Assembly: GCF_034009455.1 (NCBI RefSeq)
Contig: NZ_CP125380.1
Span: forward strand, 785,001-849,000
From: Pseudomonas sp. P5_109
GTDB lineage: Bacteria; Pseudomonadota; Gammaproteobacteria; Pseudomonadales; Pseudomonadaceae
Direction: 5' to 3'
DNA length: 64,000 nt
Shown piece by piece: positions 11,928 through 20,329 of the stretch. The translations under genes and the position numbers were made by a program. The notes under the pieces were generated by a model. That model did no database searches. It was not told the DNA's origin and was given only the letters and a program-made list of their open reading frames with translations. The stretch's first letter is position 1; every line of letters starts with the position of its first letter.

Positions 11928-12878
11928 TCAGTCATCGGCAAACAGCATCTCCCGGCTTTCTCCCATCAGCAGGCCCTGATTCTGCTCGGTGACCTGGCGG
12001 ATGTAATCCCACAGCAGGGTGATCCGCTTCAACTTGCGCAGATCCTCGCGGCAGTACATCCAGAACTGGCGGGTGATGTTGATTTCCTGCGGCAACACCG
12101 GCAGCAGGCGCGGGTCCTGGGTGGCGAGGAAGCACGGCAGGATCGCCAGTGAGCGTCCTTGCTGCGCGGCTACGAACTGCGCGATCACGCTGGTGCTGCG
12201 CAGGTTGGCGCTGGCGCCGGGCAATACGTTGGCCAGGTACAGCAGCTCCGAGCTGAACGCCAGGTCGTCGACGTAGCTGATAAATGAATGCTTGGCCAAA
12301 TCGGCTGGTTTGCGGATCGGCGGATGGTTGTCCAGGTATTCCTGGGTCGCGTACAGCTGCAACCGGTAGTCGCACAGTTTGCAGCAGACGTACGGGCCAT
12401 GCTCCGGGCGCTCCAGGGCGATGACGATGTCGGCTTCGCGCTTGGACAGGCTGATGAAGTGCGGCAGCGGCAGGATGTCCACCGAGATCGCCGGGTAGGT
12501 GTCGACGAAGTGGCTCAGCTGCGGCGTGATGAAAAAGCTGCCGAAGCCTTCGGTGCAACCCATGCGCACATGACCGGACAGTGCCACGCCGGAGCCGGAA
12601 ACCTGCTCGCACGCCATGTGCAAGGTACTTTCGATCGACTCGGCATACCCCATCAACCGCTGGCCTTCGGCGGTCAGGACAAAGCCGTTGGTCCGGGATT
12701 TCTCGAACAGCAACGTGCCCAGCGCCGTTTCCAGGGAGCTGATGCGCCGCGACACCGTGGTGTAGTCGACCGCCAGGCGCTTGGCCGCGGTGCTGGCCTT
12801 GCGGGTGCGGGCGACTTCGAGGAAAAACTTGAGGTCATCCCAGTTCAGCGAACCGAGGGAGGTGATGTTTTTTTGCAT
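11928..12878 (-). CDS. LysR-family regulator, probable mmsAB regulator
   Basis: A LysR-type transcription factor of about 316 aa. The N-terminal winged helix-turn-helix reads LNWDDLKFFLEVARTRKAS through DYTTVSRRISSLE. A periplasmic-binding-like effector domain follows. I start it at the ATG at 12878 (MQKNITSLG), because the longer frame adds 23 unlike residues. It is divergent from mmsA with 149 bp between the starts, the classical layout for a LysR regulator and its target. The inferred role is control of valine or methylmalonate-semialdehyde catabolism. In P. aeruginosa the mmsAB regulator MmsR is of the AraC family, so this is a different regulator type. It could also serve a distant target. 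Confidence 0.85.
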   Translation of the reverse strand: MQKNITSLGSLNWDDLKFFLEVARTRKASTAAKRLAVDYTTVSRRISSLETALGTLLFEKSRTNGFVLTAEGQRLMGYAESIESTLHMACEQVSGSGVALSGHVRMGCTEGFGSFFITPQLSHFVDTYPAISVDILPLPHFISLSKREADIVIALERPEHGPYVCCKLCDYRLQLYATQEYLDNHPPIRKPADLAKHSFISYVDDLAFSSELLYLANVLPGASANLRSTSVIAQFVAAQQGRSLAILPCFLATQDPRLLPVLPQEINITRQFWMYCREDLRKLKRITLLWDYIRQVTEQNQGLLMGESREMLFADD

Positions 12879-12893
12879 GTTGGACCGGTTTTT

Positions 12894-12922
12894 ATGTGCG
12901 TTCTTATCAGAAGTTTGCACAT
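12894..12922. promoter_or_regulatory. Candidate LysR operator between the LysR gene and mmsA
   Basis: ATGTGC at 12894-12899 and GCACAT at 12917-12922 form an inverted repeat with a 17-bp spacer in the divergent intergenic region. A TATACT hexamer at 12924-12929 could be the mmsA -10 box. The pair has the size and place of a LysR recognition site, but no binding has been shown. Confidence 0.4.
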
Positions 12923-13027
12923 CTATACTCCAAAAACAGCCCGACAACCAATTCGCGGCACACAGCTCATCTCAGGGCGACTATCTCGCCCTGACTCCCA
13001 AGATAAAAATAAAGTCTGGAGACCCAC

Positions 13028-14572
13028 ATGAACGCATCGCTCACGCCCAATGACACCCCCAACGAAACAAAAACAAGTGTGCAGAAGGTCAAACTGTTGA
13101 TCGATGGCCAGTGGGTCGAATCCAAGTCCACCGAATGGCACGACATCATCAACCCGGCGACCCAGCAAGTGCTGGCCAAAGTGCCGTTTGCCACCGCCGA
13201 AGAAGTCGACGCGGCCATCAGCGCAGCCCATCGCGCCTTCCAGACCTGGAAGCTGACGCCCATCGGTGCGCGCATGCGCATCATGCTCAAGCTCCAGGCG
13301 CTGATCCGCGAACACTCCAAGCGCATCGCCGTGGTCCTGAGCGCCGAGCAGGGCAAGACCATTGCCGACGCCGAGGGCGATATTTTCCGTGGCCTGGAAG
13401 TGGTCGAACACGCCTGCTCCATCGGCAGCCTGCAAATGGGCGAGTTCGCTGAAAACGTCGCCGGCGGCGTCGACACCTACACCCTGCGCCAGCCGATCGG
13501 CGTGTGCGCCGGCATTACCCCGTTCAACTTCCCGGCGATGATTCCGCTGTGGATGTTCCCGATGGCCATCGCCTGCGGCAACACCTTCGTGCTCAAGCCG
13601 TCCGAACAGGACCCGATGTCGACCATGCTCCTGGTGGAGCTGGCGATCGAGGCGGGCATTCCGGCTGGCGTGCTCAACGTCGTGCACGGCGGCAAGGACG
13701 TGGTGGACGGGCTCTGCACCCACAGGGACATCAAGGCGGTGTCCTTCGTCGGTTCGACCGCCGTCGGTACCCACGTTTATGACCTGGCCGGCAAACACGG
13801 CAAGCGTGTGCAATCGATGATGGGCGCGAAGAACCACGCCGTGGTACTGCCGGACGCCAACCGCGAGCAAGCGCTCAATGCGCTGGTGGGCGCCGGTTTC
13901 GGTGCCGCCGGTCAACGCTGCATGGCCACCTCGGTGGTGGTGCTGGTGGGCGCGGCCAAGCAATGGCTGCCAGACCTGAAAGCACTGGCGCAGAAACTCA
14001 CCGTGAATGCCGGTAGCGAGCCGGGTACCGATGTCGGGCCGGTGATCTCGAAAAAAGCCAAGGCGCGGATTCTCGACCTGATCGAAAGCGGCATCAAGGA
14101 AGGCGCCAAGCTGGAGCTGGACGGTCGCGAAATCACGGTGCCCGGTTACGAGAAGGGCAACTTTGTCGGCCCGACCCTGTTCTCCGGCGTGACCACCGAC
14201 ATGCAGATCTACACCCAGGAAATCTTCGGCCCGGTGCTCGTGGTGCTGGAAGTCGCGACCCTTGATGAGGCCATCGCCCTGGTCAACGCCAACCCGTTCG
14301 GCAACGGCACGGGCCTGTTCACCCAGAGCGGCGCGGCGGCACGTAAATTCCAGAGCGAAATCGATGTTGGCCAGGTCGGCATCAACATCCCGATCCCGGT
14401 GCCGGTCCCGTTCTTCAGCTTCACCGGTTCGCGCGGCTCCAAGCTCGGCGACCTCGGCCCGTATGGCAAGCAAGTGGTGCAGTTCTACACTCAGACCAAG
14501 ACCGTCACCAGCCGCTGGTTCGATGACGACAGCGTCAACGACGGTGTGAACACCACCATCAACCTGCGATAA
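13028..14572 (+). CDS. mmsA: CoA-acylating methylmalonate-semialdehyde dehydrogenase
   Basis: This enzyme converts methylmalonate semialdehyde and malonate semialdehyde, with NAD+ and CoA, to propionyl-CoA or acetyl-CoA and CO2, the last step of distal valine degradation. The product is 514 aa of the aldehyde dehydrogenase superfamily. The motif [11 protein letters not shown] carries the catalytic Cys298, and the N-terminal [23 protein letters not shown] block is typical of MmsA/IolA. An extra N-terminal segment of about 20 polar residues precedes the conserved core. The ATG at 13028 follows CTGGAGACCCAC. mmsB begins 11 bases after its stop, so the two form an operon. Confidence 0.93.
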   Translation: MNASLTPNDTPNETKTSVQKVKLLIDGQWVESKSTEWHDIINPATQQVLAKVPFATAEEVDAAISAAHRAFQTWKLTPIGARMRIMLKLQALIREHSKRIAVVLSAEQGKTIADAEGDIFRGLEVVEHACSIGSLQMGEFAENVAGGVDTYTLRQPIGVCAGITPFNFPAMIPLWMFPMAIACGNTFVLKPSEQDPMSTMLLVELAIEAGIPAGVLNVVHGGKDVVDGLCTHRDIKAVSFVGSTAVGTHVYDLAGKHGKRVQSMMGAKNHAVVLPDANREQALNALVGAGFGAAGQRCMATSVVVLVGAAKQWLPDLKALAQKLTVNAGSEPGTDVGPVISKKAKARILDLIESGIKEGAKLELDGREITVPGYEKGNFVGPTLFSGVTTDMQIYTQEIFGPVLVVLEVATLDEAIALVNANPFGNGTGLFTQSGAAARKFQSEIDVGQVGINIPIPVPVPFFSFTGSRGSKLGDLGPYGKQVVQFYTQTKTVTSRWFDDDSVNDGVNTTINLR

Positions 14573-14582
14573 GGAGCCGGAC

Positions 14583-15470
14583 ATGAAAATCGCTTTTATC
14601 GGTCTCGGCAACATGGGCGCGCCGATGGCGCGCAATCTGATCAAGGCCGGCCATGCGCTGCGCCTGGTCGACCTGAACAAAACTGTGCTGGCGGAACTCG
14701 AGCAACTGGGCGGCAGCATCAGCGCATCGGCCCGTGAAGCGGCAGAAGGTGCCGAACTGGTCATCACCATGCTGCCTGCCGCTGTGCATGTGCGCAGTGT
14801 GTGGCTGGGTGAAGACGGCGTACTCGCCGGTATCGGCAAAGGTATTCCGGCCGTGGATTGCAGCACCATCGATCCACAGACCGCGCGGGACGTGGCCGCC
14901 GCCGCTGCCAAACAGGGCGTGACCATGGCCGATGCGCCGGTCTCTGGCGGCACCGGTGGTGCCGCCGCCGGAACGCTGACCTTCATGGTCGGCGCCACGC
15001 CTGAACTGTTCGCCACCCTGCAACCGGTACTGGCGCAAATGGGCCGCAACATCGTCCATTGTGGTGAGGTCGGCACCGGGCAAATCGCTAAAATCTGCAA
15101 CAACCTGCTGCTGGGGATTTCCATGGTCGGCGTCAGCGAAGCCATGGCGCTGGGCGATGCCCTGGGCATCGACACCAAGGTGCTGGCGGGCATCATCAAC
15201 AGCTCCACCGGGCGTTGCTGGAGTTCGGAGATGTACAACCCGTGGCCGGGCATCGTTGAAACGGCGCCCGCGTCGCGCGGCTACACCGGTGGTTTCGGTG
15301 CCGAACTGATGCTCAAGGATCTGGGGCTGGCCACTGAAGCAGCGCGTCAGGCGCACCAGCCGGTGGTACTCGGCGCGGTGGCCCAGCAGTTGTATCAGGC
15401 GATGAGTTTGCGTGGGGAGGGTGGGCAGGACTTCTCGGCGATCATCAATGGCTATCGCAAGCCGCAGTAA
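14583..15470 (+). CDS. mmsB: 3-hydroxyisobutyrate dehydrogenase
   Basis: This enzyme oxidises 3-hydroxyisobutyrate to methylmalonate semialdehyde, which MmsA then uses. The product is 295 aa. The Rossmann motif GLGNMG is at residues 7-12, DAPVSGGTGGAAAGTL is the substrate-binding signature, and the catalytic Lys170 with Asn174 sits in GQIAKICNN. It follows mmsA by 11 bases in the same operon, with AAGGAGCCGGAC as ribosome-binding region. Length and motifs are standard for the beta-hydroxyacid dehydrogenase family. Confidence 0.94.
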   Translation: MKIAFIGLGNMGAPMARNLIKAGHALRLVDLNKTVLAELEQLGGSISASAREAAEGAELVITMLPAAVHVRSVWLGEDGVLAGIGKGIPAVDCSTIDPQTARDVAAAAAKQGVTMADAPVSGGTGGAAAGTLTFMVGATPELFATLQPVLAQMGRNIVHCGEVGTGQIAKICNNLLLGISMVGVSEAMALGDALGIDTKVLAGIINSSTGRCWSSEMYNPWPGIVETAPASRGYTGGFGAELMLKDLGLATEAARQAHQPVVLGAVAQQLYQAMSLRGEGGQDFSAIINGYRKPQ

Positions 15471-15498
15471 AGCGATTCATTGAAGGTGGTGAGGGCTG

Positions 15499-15632
15499 TT
15501 GTGGCGAGGGGGCTTGCCCCCGTTGGTCCGCTCAGTGCGGTGTTTCAGGTGAATCGCGGTTGCTGATGATACGACTGCTTCGCAGCCGAACGGGGGCAAG
15601 CCCCCTCACCACACAAGCTCGCTCCCACAGGG
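15499..15632. repeat. REP-type inverted repeat pair after mmsB
   Basis: GTGGCGAGGGGGCTTGCCCCCGTT and AACGGGGGCAAGCCCCCTCACCAC face each other about 60 bp apart, followed by a part copy of a second REP type (AAGCTCGCTCCCACAGGG). This is the GGGGGCTTGCCCCC variant of the Pseudomonas REP family. Confidence 0.8.
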
Positions 15633-15656
15633 GACTGTATGTACCCAAAGATATTT

Positions 15657-15693
15657 ACCGGGAGATCACGTCGGGTGATCCCCCGGTTTTTTT
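15657..15693 (+). terminator. Intrinsic terminator downstream of mmsAB
   Basis: ACCGGG, A, GATCAC, a short loop, GTGATC, a C bulge and CCCGGT form a strong stem followed by seven T residues at 15687-15693. It lies 186 bp after mmsB and four bases before the end of the convergent cupin gene. Confidence 0.88.
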
Positions 15694-15696
15694 GTA

Positions 15697-16041
15697 TCAG
15701 GCAAACACAAAATATTTGCGCACGGTTTCCACCACTTCCCAGGTGCCTTTCATCCCCGGCTCAACGACAAAAATGTCACCGGCACGCAGGTGGATCGGTG
15801 CCATGCCTTCCGGGGTGATGACGCAGTAGCCTTCCTGGAAATGGCAGTACTCCCACTTCACGTATTCCACGTACCACTTGCCCGGCGTGCAGATCCAGGT
15901 GCCCATGATCTTGCTGCCGTCTTCGCTGGTGTAGGCGTTGAGGTTGACGGTGTGCGGGTCGCCTTCGAGTTTTTCCCATTTGCAGGCGTCGAGTACAGGC
16001 AGCGGGTGGGTGTCGCGCAGAACGGTAATCGGTGCGGTCAT
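15697..16041 (-). CDS. Small cupin-domain protein
   Basis: A single-domain cupin of about 114 aa; no specific reaction can be assigned. The second half has the cupin pattern: WEYCHFQEGYCVITPEG, then HLRAGDIFVVEPGMKGTWEV, with a glycine-rich turn and an aromatic-rich C-terminus. This resembles the Cupin_3 (EutQ-like, AraC-N-like) type. I start it at the ATG at 16041 (MTAPITVL); an upstream in-frame Met would add 13 residues. It stands alone, convergent with mmsB and with a 106-bp gap to the MerR gene upstream on the same strand. Its role is unknown. Confidence 0.78.
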   Translation of the reverse strand: MTAPITVLRDTHPLPVLDACKWEKLEGDPHTVNLNAYTSEDGSKIMGTWICTPGKWYVEYVKWEYCHFQEGYCVITPEGMAPIHLRAGDIFVVEPGMKGTWEVVETVRKYFVFA

Positions 16042-16147
16042 GATGACTCCGGGCAGTGGGCTCAAGAACTGAAGTCGCACCCTATAGCGCCTGTCCGTGG
16101 GTCAGTTGTCTGTGCTCGACACTGAGCTGTCCAGAAACGCACGGCCC

Positions 16148-16519
16148 TCAAGGATTGCTCAGTGGGCAGTCGAGCCTGGATTGTTCGAGGCTGTTCTCGA
16201 ACTCGACCAATTGCGAGTGCTGTTGCGACAGCGCCGCTATTCGATCGCCGATTTCCTGTTTTTTGCTGGCGATGACCTGATGTGCCCGTTCCCATGGCAA
16301 CTGCGGGCCCTGATGTCCGGCGAAGACTGAGTGCAATTCCTTGAGCCTGAAACCCAGCTGCTGCGCACATTTGATGAAAATCAGCAGGTCAATGCTGTGC
16401 TGGTCATAGATGCGGTACTTGCCCTGACGTCGAGCGGCAGGCAGCAGGCCAATCGACTCGTAGTGACGGATGCTTTTGACAGTGGTTCCGGAACGTTGCG
16501 CGGCTTGACCGATGTACAT
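16148..16519 (-). CDS. MerR-family transcriptional regulator
   Basis: A regulator of about 123 aa. The N-terminal MerR helix-turn-helix reads MYIGQAAQRSG, TTVKSIRHYESIGLLP and GKYRIYDQHSIDLL, followed by a dimerisation helix rich in Gln and Glu (QEIGDRIAALSQQHSQLVEFE). The C-terminus holds one Cys (LDCPLSNP), with no CueR- or SoxR-like cysteine cluster, so a metal or iron-sulfur sensing role is not supported. The start at 16519 has AAGGACC upstream. It lies 49 bp after the quinone-reductase gene on the same strand and is probably cotranscribed with it as its regulator. Confidence 0.85.
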   Translation of the reverse strand: MYIGQAAQRSGTTVKSIRHYESIGLLPAARRQGKYRIYDQHSIDLLIFIKCAQQLGFRLKELHSVFAGHQGPQLPWERAHQVIASKKQEIGDRIAALSQQHSQLVEFENSLEQSRLDCPLSNP

Positions 16520-16568
16520 GGGAAGGTCCTTTTCTCCGAGGATAAAGCTCGCTGCATTATCGACCGAC

Positions 16569-17147
16569 TCAAGTGCTGGCGATAGCTTCGGCTTGCCGCA
16601 ACCAGGCCGCATGTCGGTCTGCGCTGGCACCGAGAATGGGGCCGAAGGTGAGGGTTCGGGTTGGCTGGATGCCACAGAATTCCAGCGTGGTTTTACGGAC
16701 CTGGTGCAGACCGGGCATGCGGTAGATCCAGCGGTAGTACCAGGGCGGCGTGTCCATGGTCACCAGCAGGTGGGCGGTTCGGCCGCGCAGGAGTTTGTCG
16801 GGGAAGGCTTTGCCCTGGCGATACTTGAAGGCAAAACCGGGCAGGAACACCCGGTCGAAAAAGCCCTTGAGCAAGGCCGGTACGCCACCCCACCAGATCG
16901 GATAAACCAGTGCCAGCTGTTCGGCCCAGAGGATATCGGCCTGGGCGCTAAGCAAGTCGGCTTCCAGTGGCTGGACCTGCTGATAGCCTTCGCGCAGCAC
17001 TGGATCAAAATCCATGCTGCCGAGAAACAACTGCCGCACCTCATGCCCGGCGCGCATTGCCGACTGTGTGTAGCGCTCGGCAAGGGCGGCGCAGAAGCTG
17101 TTGCTGGACGGATGCCCGAGGATCACCAGTATTCGTTTGCCCATCAT
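16569..17147 (-). CDS. NAD(P)H oxidoreductase of the NQO1/flavodoxin_2 family
   Basis: A flavodoxin-fold FMN/FAD quinone reductase of 192 aa, probably carrying out two-electron reduction of quinones or similar electrophiles. The N-terminal RILVILGHPSSNSFCAAL phosphate-binding loop, the central LALVYPIWWGGVPALLKGFFDRVF flavin and substrate block, and GFAFKY are typical of the KefF/MdaB/NQO1 group. Two adjacent ATG codons (17147, 17144) follow an AGGACCGCG site. It precedes the MerR gene by 49 bp. The MerR-plus-flavoreductase pairing suggests stress-inducible detoxification, which is an inference. Confidence 0.87.
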   Translation of the reverse strand: MMGKRILVILGHPSSNSFCAALAERYTQSAMRAGHEVRQLFLGSMDFDPVLREGYQQVQPLEADLLSAQADILWAEQLALVYPIWWGGVPALLKGFFDRVFLPGFAFKYRQGKAFPDKLLRGRTAHLLVTMDTPPWYYRWIYRMPGLHQVRKTTLEFCGIQPTRTLTFGPILGASADRHAAWLRQAEAIAST

Positions 17148-17189
17148 CGCGGTCCTTGAGGATCAAACCTCAAGGATAAAGTCTGCCCC

Positions 17190-18074
17190 TCAGGGGAGAG
17201 TCAAGGCATGCAGCAGGGCCTTGGCATAGCTGGGTAGTGCGGCGAAGTCCCGTGCGCAGAGCAACAGTTTGCGCTGGCCCCAGGGTTCTTGCAGGGCGAA
17301 GCTCTTGAAGGACAATGCAGCTGATCCGCGTTCGACTGCGGCCAGCGGTACGATTGCCAGTCCCGCCCCACGGGCGACCATGCGCATCACGCCATCGAAG
17401 CCGTCGGCGCGGATGCGAATCTGCATGCGCAGGCCGGCGTGCAGCGCCTGTTCTTCGAGATAAACCGCCAATGCGCTGTTGGCATTCAGGCCGACGTAGT
17501 CGTGCTGCAGCGTGTCGGTGAAGCTCACCGAGGTCGCCTGTGCCAGGGGATGTTCGCGGGGCATGATCAGCACCAGCGGATCATCGCGGAATGGGTGGGT
17601 CTGCAAGTCATCGGTGTCCACCGCGTCGGAAACGATGCCGAGGTCCGCCGCGCCCTGGCGCAAGGCGTGGGTGATGCGGGTGCTGGGCAGTTCCTGCAGG
17701 TCGATGTCGAGGTTGGGCTGGCTGTGCAGGAAGTCTGCGAGCAACTCCGGCAGGTACTCGGTGATCGCCGTGGTATTGCACAGCAGCCGCACCTGGCCTT
17801 TGACGCCCTTGGCATATTCGGCCAGTTCCTGTTGCAGGCGTTCGGCCTGTTGCAGCAGAACCCGGGCGTGGCGGGCCAGGGCATTGCCGGCTGGTGTCGG
17901 GCTGACTCCGCGGCGATTGCGCTGGAGAAACTCGACGCCCAGCGACGCCTCCATGGCGCGAATTCGCGCACTGGCCGCCGCGAGGGACAAATGACTGCGT
18001 GCGGCGCCGGCGGTGATGTTGCCGGCGTCGAGAATGTTCAGGTACAGGCGCAGGTCGGTCAGGTCGAAGTGCAT
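17190..18074 (-). CDS. LysR-family regulator next to a TauE/SafE exporter
   Basis: A LysR-type regulator of about 294 aa. The helix-turn-helix reads LTDLRLYLNILDAGNITAGAA through LSLAAASARIRAMEASLG, followed by LysR_substrate elements such as GAADLGIVSDAV and ARGAGLAIVPLAAV. I chose the ATG at 18074 because CCGGGA sits six bases upstream; the ATG at 18080 is two codons longer but has no spacing for that site. It is divergent from the TauE/SafE gene at 18291 with a REP pair between, so it may control that exporter, though this is not certain. Confidence 0.86.
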   Translation of the reverse strand: MHFDLTDLRLYLNILDAGNITAGAARSHLSLAAASARIRAMEASLGVEFLQRNRRGVSPTPAGNALARHARVLLQQAERLQQELAEYAKGVKGQVRLLCNTTAITEYLPELLADFLHSQPNLDIDLQELPSTRITHALRQGAADLGIVSDAVDTDDLQTHPFRDDPLVLIMPREHPLAQATSVSFTDTLQHDYVGLNANSALAVYLEEQALHAGLRMQIRIRADGFDGVMRMVARGAGLAIVPLAAVERGSAALSFKSFALQEPWGQRKLLLCARDFAALPSYAKALLHALTLP

Positions 18075-18110
18075 GGTCATTCCCGGGGTTTTTTGCTGTC
18101 TGGGCGGGTG

Positions 18111-18189
18111 CCTTCGCGAGCAAGCCCGCTCCCACAATGGTTATGTGTTGTTCACAAATCCCCTGTGGGAGCGGGCTTGCTCGCGAAGG
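18111..18189. repeat. REP pair between the LysR gene and the TauE/SafE gene
   Basis: CCTTCGCGAGCAAGCCCGCTCCCACA and TGTGGGAGCGGGCTTGCTCGCGAAGG are exact inverted copies about 27 bp apart. Confidence 0.9.
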
Positions 18190-18290
18190 CGCCAGTCGCT
18201 GCAGCGAAATACTCAGCCTCTACCAAAGCAAGAGGCAACCTCAGTATATGGCAGATTTTCAATCAACCCTGGCGGGCTCACCATAGCCCC

Positions 18291-19055
18291 ATGAATACAC
18301 TCTCGGCGTTTTACCAGAATCTCGGCCTGGCCCTGTCACTGTTGGTGATCGGCACCTTCATGCTGGCCGGCATGATCAAGGGCGTGATCGGTCTCGGCCT
18401 GCCCACGGTCGCCATGGGCCTGCTCGGTCTGGCTATGGCGCCGTCGCAGGCTGCGGCGCTGCTGATCATTCCGGCGACCCTGACCAACGTTTGGCAACTG
18501 GCATTCGGCGGGCATCTGTCGGGGCTGGTCAAACGGTTGTGGCCGATGTTGCTGGCGATCTTCATGGGCACCGGGGCAGGCACGCTGTGGATCGGCATGA
18601 GCGGTGGCCATTGGGTGGTGCGAGGGTTGGGGGCGGCGTTGTTGCTCTATGCGCTGAGCGGTTTGTTCCTGCCGACCCTGCGCGTGGGGCGGCGCCGCGA
18701 ACGCTGGTTCGGTCCGCTGTGTGGCCTGCTGACCGGCGTCATCACTTCGGCCACCGGCGTGTTTGTGATTCCGGCGGTGCCGTACCTGCAAGCGCTGGGC
18801 TTGAGCAAGGACGAACTGGTGCAGGCACTGGGCCTGTCGTTCACCGTTTCGACCCTGGCCCTGGCCGGTGGCTTGTTATGGCGCGGCGCTCTCGGTGGGG
18901 GCGAGTTGAGCGCATCGCTGCTGGCGCTGATCCCGGCCATGCTCGGCATGTGGCTGGGGCAAACGCTGCGCCAACGGATCAGCGCGCTGTGGTTCAAGCG
19001 CGTGTTCTTCGTTGGCATGGGGTTGCTCGGCGGCCACTTGCTGATCAGCGGCTAG
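18291..19055 (+). CDS. TauE/SafE-family membrane transporter
   Basis: A hydrophobic membrane protein of 254 aa with seven to eight predicted transmembrane helices. It fits the TauE/SafE (DUF81) family, whose members export sulfite, sulfoacetate or related organic anions. The N-terminal repeat GMIKGVIGLGLPTVAMGLLG and the internal half LLTGVITSATGVFVIPAVPYL are the two family repeats. The start is the ATG at 18291; the open frame extends much further upstream but that part overlaps the LysR gene and is a shadow. The 3' end overlaps the convergent monooxygenase gene by 11 bp. The substrate cannot be read from the sequence. Confidence 0.86.
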   Translation: MNTLSAFYQNLGLALSLLVIGTFMLAGMIKGVIGLGLPTVAMGLLGLAMAPSQAAALLIIPATLTNVWQLAFGGHLSGLVKRLWPMLLAIFMGTGAGTLWIGMSGGHWVVRGLGAALLLYALSGLFLPTLRVGRRRERWFGPLCGLLTGVITSATGVFVIPAVPYLQALGLSKDELVQALGLSFTVSTLALAGGLLWRGALGGGELSASLLALIPAMLGMWLGQTLRQRISALWFKRVFFVGMGLLGGHLLISG

Positions 19056-19359
19056 CGGACGACCGGCTGATCATGTCGATGGCGCGGATCTCGAAATCCC
19101 GCTCCAGGTACTCATCACGCTGCTCGAGGAACTGCTTCATGTGTGGCAGGTTCGAGTGCACGTCGAGGTGGGCCTGGGATTGCCAGATCTCGTAGAAGAT
19201 GAACAGGCTCGGGTCCTGTTTGTCGCGCAACATGTGGTATTCGATGCAACCGGGTTCGGCTCGGCTCGCCTCCACGTAGCCGCTGAAAAATGCTTCGAAG
19301 GCGTCGGATTTTTCCGGACGGGTCTTGGCGTGCAGGATGAAGCCCTGGATTTCACTCAT
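19045..19359 (-). CDS. YgiN-like antibiotic-biosynthesis-monooxygenase domain protein
   Basis: A ferredoxin-like ABM-fold protein of 104 aa, the same length as E. coli YgiN, a quinol monooxygenase. The motifs AKTRPEKSDAFEAFF, EPGCIEYHMLRD, FYEIWQSQAHLDVH and LPHMKQF are family features. It is divergent from mdaB (19523). In E. coli, mdaB and ygiN are adjacent and the two proteins were proposed to act in a quinone redox cycle, so the pairing supports the same role here. Its last 11 bp overlap the end of the TauE/SafE gene. Confidence 0.85.
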   Translation of the reverse strand: MSEIQGFILHAKTRPEKSDAFEAFFSGYVEASRAEPGCIEYHMLRDKQDPSLFIFYEIWQSQAHLDVHSNLPHMKQFLEQRDEYLERDFEIRAIDMISRSSASR

Positions 19360-19522
19360 CTACATCTCTCCTCAAGTCAGAACTGGCGCCAGTCTAAGGC
19401 AACAATCGCCTGTTGATTCGTGCTTGTAGGTCAAATGAATTTTGCCAAACCGAGGCTTATTCCGCGCGAGGCCGATCGGTACTCTGCCGCCATTGAATTC
19501 CCGACCCTTCCCGAGATCTCCC

Positions 19523-20113
19523 ATGAAAAAAGTCCTGTTGCTCAATGGCGGCAAAAAATTTGCACACTCCGACGGTCGCTACAACACTACTCTGCATGAA
19601 GCCGCGTTGAGCGTGCTGGATCGTGGCGGCATGGATGTGAAAACCACCTTCATCGATGAGGGCTACGACGTTGCCGAAGAAGTGGCCAAGTTCCTCTGGG
19701 CCGACGTGATCATCTACCAGATGCCCGGTTGGTGGATGGGCGCACCGTGGACCGTGAAGAAGTACATCGACGAAGTCTTCACCGAAGGCCATGGCAGCCT
19801 CTATGCCAGCGACGGCCGCACTCGCTCCGACGCCTCGCAGAAGTACGGCAGCGGTGGCCTGATCCACGGCAAGCAGTACATGCTGTCGCTGACCTGGAAC
19901 GCCCCGCAGCAAGCCTTCGACGACCCGACCGACTTCTTCGAAGCCAAAGGCGTGGACGCCGTGTACTTCCCGTTCCACAAGGCCAACGAGTTCCTGGGCA
20001 TGACCGGTTTGCCGACGTTCCTCTGCGTGGACGTGATGAAGCGTCCGGACATCGAAGGCGATGTGGCGCGTTATGAGCGGCATTTGAGTGAGGTGTTTGG
20101 CCTGTCGTCGTAA
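19523..20113 (+). CDS. mdaB: NADPH:quinone reductase MdaB
   Basis: A flavoenzyme of 196 aa that reduces quinones with two electrons and protects against redox stress. It is very close to E. coli MdaB: NGGKKFAHSDGR, the block FLWADVIIYQMPGWWMGAPW, VKKYIDEVFTEGHGSLYASD, YGSGGLIHGKQYMLSLTWN and FPFHKANEFLGM all align by eye. The start is the ATG at 19523. A LysR gene (20330) lies downstream on the same strand beyond a REP pair, and the YgiN-like gene is divergent. Regulation by that LysR protein is plausible but not shown. Confidence 0.94.
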   Translation: MKKVLLLNGGKKFAHSDGRYNTTLHEAALSVLDRGGMDVKTTFIDEGYDVAEEVAKFLWADVIIYQMPGWWMGAPWTVKKYIDEVFTEGHGSLYASDGRTRSDASQKYGSGGLIHGKQYMLSLTWNAPQQAFDDPTDFFEAKGVDAVYFPFHKANEFLGMTGLPTFLCVDVMKRPDIEGDVARYERHLSEVFGLSS

Positions 20114-20154
20114 CTGTTTCGGGCTACTATCGATTGTTTGAGTCAGGCACAGTT

Positions 20155-20290
20155 CCTGTGGCGAGGGGGCTTGCCCCCGTTGGTGCGCGAAGCGGACCCA
20201 TAACCGGTGCGCGCGGAGGTTCAGATACACCGCGTATGTCGATTTTACGACGGCTTCGCCGCCGAACGGGGGCAAGCCCCCTCGCCACAA
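20155..20290. repeat. REP-type inverted pair between mdaB and the LysR gene
   Basis: TGTGGCGAGGGGGCTTGCCCCCGTT and AACGGGGGCAAGCCCCCTCGCCACA face each other about 85 bp apart. It is the same GGGGGCTTGCCCCC variant as after mmsB. Confidence 0.85.
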
Positions 20291-20329
20291 TGGACTTCCT
20301 CTGCACAATAGAACGACGCAGGACTATCG

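Noticed and set aside
12923..15253. A 776-codon frame on the minus strand opposite mmsA and mmsB
   Set aside because: GC-rich genes leave antisense frames open. The two plus-strand genes have all catalytic motifs; the antisense protein has none.
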